This document shows, piece after piece, positions 12,402 to 14,951 of a stretch of DNA of 14,951 nucleotides; the stretch's first letter is position 1; each line of letters opens with the position of its first letter. Under the pieces are notes generated by a model, which ran no database searches, was not told the origin of the DNA, and was given only the letters and a program-made list of their open reading frames with translations. The position numbers and the translations under genes are program-made. The stretch is taken from the NCBI GenBank assembly GCA_023663915.1, contig JAMPGN010000095.1, positions 1 through 14,951 of the forward strand, read 5' to 3'. This DNA is from Eubacterium sp. Lineage in GTDB: Bacteria; Bacillota_A; Clostridia; Lachnospirales; Lachnospiraceae.

Positions 12402-14057
12402 TTATTTCGTCTCGCTGCCCCAAAGAACCTTACCGCCGTCGATCAAGAGGATCACGGCTAAAATTACGATCGGAACAATGATCACGTTCTGCAATACATT
12501 GGTGAAGATTGCTGTACCGTCCAATCCGCCGCCTATAAGCGCCGTCATGTTATTCTTAAAGGATAATACAAGAGATACCAAGGTCGCACATGACATAAAG
12601 ACGATCGGGATGTGCAGCATCTTATTATTTCTCTTATGTTTCTTTAAGTAGGTACCGACTGCAAGGAATGCAGGCACAGCAACTAACTGGTTACATGCAC
12701 CAAATAACGGCCATACTTTCTGGTATCCTGCCAGACAGAGTGCGAAGCCGCAAATCGCCGTGATGATCGTGGCAACATACATATTGTCCAGTTTCATCTT
12801 CTTGCCGGCTTCTGTGCCCGCAAACAGCTCCTGGAACATGAAACGACCAAGTCTGGTAGCCGTATCCAAGGATGTCAGACAGAAGCAGGAAACAGCAAGT
12901 GAGATAATCGTGTAGGTAGCGCTTACCGCGCCCTCCGAGAATCCGATTGTAGCAAAGAATCCGGAAATAGCCGTAGCAAATACCACCGTCGGTGAGCCAT
13001 AGCCCGCTGCCGCAAACTGTCCGTCTGTTGTCAGTGTTGCAACTGCAATCAGGGAAATAACTGCAAGCACACACTCGATCAACATGGAGCCGTAACCTAC
13101 CAACAGGGCATCTTTCTCATTGTCGAGCTGCTTAGAAGTAGTACCGGAACCGATCAGTGAATGGAAACCGGAAATCGCGCCACAGGCAATGGTGATAAAC
13201 AGTGTCGGGAACAGGTAGTTCGCCCCAACATGGAAACCGATAAATGCCGGGATCTCGATTGCAGGATGAGCTGCAAAGATACCAATAATAGCCGCAATTA
13301 TCATAAAGTAAAGCAAGAAAGAACTCAGATAATCCCTAGGCTGCAACAAGATCCAGACAGGTGTAACGGACGCAATCATGATGTAAATGAACACGAATGC
13401 AATCCAGAAGTTCTTAGAAAGAACGATCGGGAATGCAAGACCGAGCGCCACACATGCTGCCAATAAAATAACACCTACTACGGATGCAACCGCCATCGGA
13501 GCATTCTTTCTGTATACGAAGAAACCGAAGGCGATGGCAAGCGGAATGAACAGTATAGATGCTGTAGCAACCGAACCATTTGCGTCACTTCCGGTAAAGG
13601 AGTTTGCAACGATATCTGCGAATGCTGCGATTACGAGAAGCAATACAAGCCATGCAAATACCGTGAACAAGACTCTGCTCTTACGACCGATATTCTCCTC
13701 GATAACCTCACCGAGAGATTTTCCTTCATGACGGATGGAAACGAAGATCGAACCAAAGTCCTGAACAGCTCCAAAAAAGATGCCGCCGACTACGATCCAC
13801 AAGAAACACGGAAGCCATCCGAAGAAAGCCGCCTGAATCGGTCCGTTGATTGGACCTGCACCGGCGATAGATGAAAAATGATGTCCCATCAGAACCGGAG
13901 TCTTGGCAGGGCAATAATCAACACCGTCTTCTAACTCGTGTGCTGGTGTCTTACGGCTGGGGTCGATTCCCCATGTCTTGGCTAGGTATCTGCCGTATGT
14001 AAGATAAGCTACTACGAAGATTACAATAGCCAGCAAAATTAATACTACTGAGTTCAC
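12402..14057 (-). CDS. cstA: Carbon starvation protein CstA (pyruvate/peptide transporter)
   Basis: This 551-residue integral membrane protein has many hydrophobic segments from residue 3 onward. The family signature GHHFSSIAGAGPINGPIQA is at 58-76, followed by AVQDFGSIFVSIRHEGKSLGEVI and, near 305, GSGTTSKQLDNEKDALLVGYG. CstA proteins take up pyruvate and possibly peptides when carbon is limiting. The length is shorter than E. coli CstA (about 700) but typical of shorter Firmicute members. The start is GTG at 14057, 6 bases after GGAGGG; an ATG one frame away meets a stop at once (ATGTGA). It is followed by a terminator and may be co-transcribed with the 14168-14758 gene upstream. Confidence 0.94.
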   Translation of the reverse strand: MNSVVLILLAIVIFVVAYLTYGRYLAKTWGIDPSRKTPAHELEDGVDYCPAKTPVLMGHHFSSIAGAGPINGPIQAAFFGWLPCFLWIVVGGIFFGAVQDFGSIFVSIRHEGKSLGEVIEENIGRKSRVLFTVFAWLVLLLVIAAFADIVANSFTGSDANGSVATASILFIPLAIAFGFFVYRKNAPMAVASVVGVILLAACVALGLAFPIVLSKNFWIAFVFIYIMIASVTPVWILLQPRDYLSSFLLYFMIIAAIIGIFAAHPAIEIPAFIGFHVGANYLFPTLFITIACGAISGFHSLIGSGTTSKQLDNEKDALLVGYGSMLIECVLAVISLIAVATLTTDGQFAAAGYGSPTVVFATAISGFFATIGFSEGAVSATYTIISLAVSCFCLTSLDTATRLGRFMFQELFAGTEAGKKMKLDNMYVATIITAICGFALCLAGYQKVWPLFGACNQLVAVPAFLAVGTYLKKHKRNNKMLHIPIVFMSCATLVSLVLSFKNNMTALIGGGLDGTAIFTNVLQNVIIVPIVILAVILLIDGGKVLWGSETK

Positions 14058-14093
14058 ATTAATCCCTCCTAATTTAATATATTTCTTTCGTGC

Positions 14094-14106
14094 GGCGTTT
14101 CACGCC
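14094..14106 (-). promoter_or_regulatory. Short hairpin in the cstA leader
   Basis: GGCGT-ttc-ACGCC lies about 25 bases upstream of the cstA ribosome binding site. It has no T-run, so it is not a terminator; it may stabilise or tune the mRNA leader. I could not identify a convincing promoter between 14058 and 14150. Confidence 0.3.
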
Positions 14107-14150
14107 ATTCTTATATGAAATAGATTGCTCTATCCTATAAGCATCCGAAT

Positions 14151-14168
14151 GGAAAGCATCTGCTTTCC
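14151..14168 (-). other. Stem-loop at the end of the upstream gene
   Basis: GGAAAGCA-tc-TGCTTTCC is a perfect 8-bp stem beginning at the stop codon of the 14168-14758 gene. With no T-run it is not a classical terminator. It could be a processing or partial-termination signal between this gene and cstA. Confidence 0.45.
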
Positions 14169-14758
14169 TACTGCCGGGCTTCTCCGGCATTCTGCTCCTC
14201 AAGCATCTTCTGATAGCCGGGCTTCCCCTTTTTTACATCCTGGAAGGTATCTTTGTATGTCTTCGCAGATTTACGCCCGACATAGTTGGTATAGACCTTC
14301 TCGTCTTCCATTGTCGCGCATATGATGTGTGCCTGGGCGAATCCACGGACGTTGAACTTATAACCCTTCTCATACTTAAAACGTCTGACAGCCTTCTGCA
14401 TCTCTTTAGAGAGCGGTTTCTCCGCGATCAGGCTGATCGTCAGATAGCTGTACATATGCCCCTCAGCGGGTAGTTCCTCTCCTTTGCGGACGAGTACCGG
14501 CTCCATATAATCCGTTATAATGGAATATGCCTCGTCAATCAGCGCCTGCTCCACCGCGTCCGCCTCTAGGAAAAGAATGTGTTCATAACTGTCGGAAGAC
14601 CACATATTGGCTTCCCGTACTAAAACATATTTCTCTACATGTGAAAAAAAGTACCCATACGCAGGGTACTCTTTACCATGAATGACGTATGGCTGATAGA
14701 TATCAAATGTACCCGAGTATTTCCGTAACAGTTGATCTATGTAATCAGCAGTTCTCAT
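14168..14758 (-). CDS. Conserved-looking hypothetical protein upstream of cstA
   Basis: This 196-residue soluble protein starts MRTADYIDQLLRKYSGTFDIY. I choose this Met because AAAGGGG lies 7 bases before it, although the frame stays open 17 codons further. There is no signal peptide or membrane helix. The middle part (YGYFFSHVEKYVLVREANMWSSDSYEHILFLEAD) is rich in aromatic residues and looks like an alpha/beta domain; the C-terminal part is basic (GRKSAKTYKDTFQDVKKGKPGYQKML). I do not recognise a characterised family. Same-strand placement 110 bases before cstA suggests a possible functional or regulatory link, but this is inference only. Confidence 0.8.
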   Translation of the reverse strand: MRTADYIDQLLRKYSGTFDIYQPYVIHGKEYPAYGYFFSHVEKYVLVREANMWSSDSYEHILFLEADAVEQALIDEAYSIITDYMEPVLVRKGEELPAEGHMYSYLTISLIAEKPLSKEMQKAVRRFKYEKGYKFNVRGFAQAHIICATMEDEKVYTNYVGRKSAKTYKDTFQDVKKGKPGYQKMLEEQNAGEARQ

Positions 14759-14951
14759 TCTAATACCCCTTTGTATTAATATAGCAGTTAATTCAATTTT
14801 CAAGTCCACAGAGTAACTTTTTCGGAAAAATTCACCTATATTTTACACACTATTCAAATTTATCATATTTGCATAAAATACAATATTTTATAAAGAGTTT
14901 CTTTAGAAAATTTTTAGAAAATTTTTATGCAAAAGATTATCTATAAAATAT

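Noticed and set aside
13161..13731. Two plus-strand ORFs opposite cstA
   Set aside because: They are antisense shadows of a strongly conserved transporter gene, without promoter or ribosome binding site.
14810..14840. dif-like site (TTTTTCGGAAAAA followed by AT-rich bases)
   Set aside because: Only one half resembles the streptococcal dif pattern; the other arm is missing and I cannot verify the consensus here.
14904..14930. Tandem repeat TTAGAAAATTT
   Set aside because: Two imperfect units in very AT-rich sequence are expected by chance; 14810-14951 otherwise shows no gene, only possible promoter sequence for the 14168-14758 gene.

Overview
The window looks like a chromosomal segment of a low-to-moderate GC Firmicute of class Clostridia, most likely a Lachnospiraceae-type gut anaerobe. 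The reasons are AAAGGAGG-type ribosome binding sites, TTGACA/TATAAT promoters, a Gram-positive SOS box (GAAC-N4-GTTC) between divergent lexA and a YneA-like gene, and typical clostridial families (RsfS, DUF378, a cytidylate-kinase-like protein, a short CstA). Species cannot be told from sequence alone.

Layout. 1-246 is the 3' end of rsfS, ending at a bidirectional terminator shared with a small DUF378 membrane protein gene on the minus strand. 719-2384 is the SOS module: lexA (minus) diverges from a LysM/one-TM division-inhibitor-like gene (plus), with four SOS boxes between them, one inside a near-perfect promoter. 2556-4342 is a minus-strand pair, a TtcA-like tRNA thiolation enzyme translationally coupled (TAATG) to a 356-residue XerS-like tyrosine recombinase. 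4662-6390 is a plus-strand pair, an AI-2E family membrane protein overlapping dtd (D-aminoacyl-tRNA deacylase).

6391-7660 is an accessory patch between dtd and a cytidylate-kinase-like gene. It holds a methyltransferase fragment with no 5' end, a 47-codon ORF with its own strong promoter, and a small membrane protein on the other strand. It is punctuated by two related imperfect palindromes in direct orientation whose box order closely resembles integron attC sites. No integron integrase is visible. This is the most unusual part of the window.

7784-8410 is the kinase-like gene, followed by a second XerC/D-type recombinase (8651-9598). A type II restriction-modification operon (9669-11937, minus) follows: a C5-cytosine methyltransferase overlapping a PD-(D/E)XK endonuclease that resembles the NgoBV/NlaIV (GGNNCC) type. 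Its promoter holds a palindrome in the -35/-10 spacer. 12005-14758 (minus) carries a small PH-like protein, a CstA-type pyruvate/peptide transporter and an uncharacterised 196-residue protein.

A family of bulged two-hairpin palindromes occurs four times in intergenic DNA (248-301, 2385-2468, 4381-4424, 4455-4497). No tRNA, rRNA, CRISPR array or complete insertion sequence was recognised.
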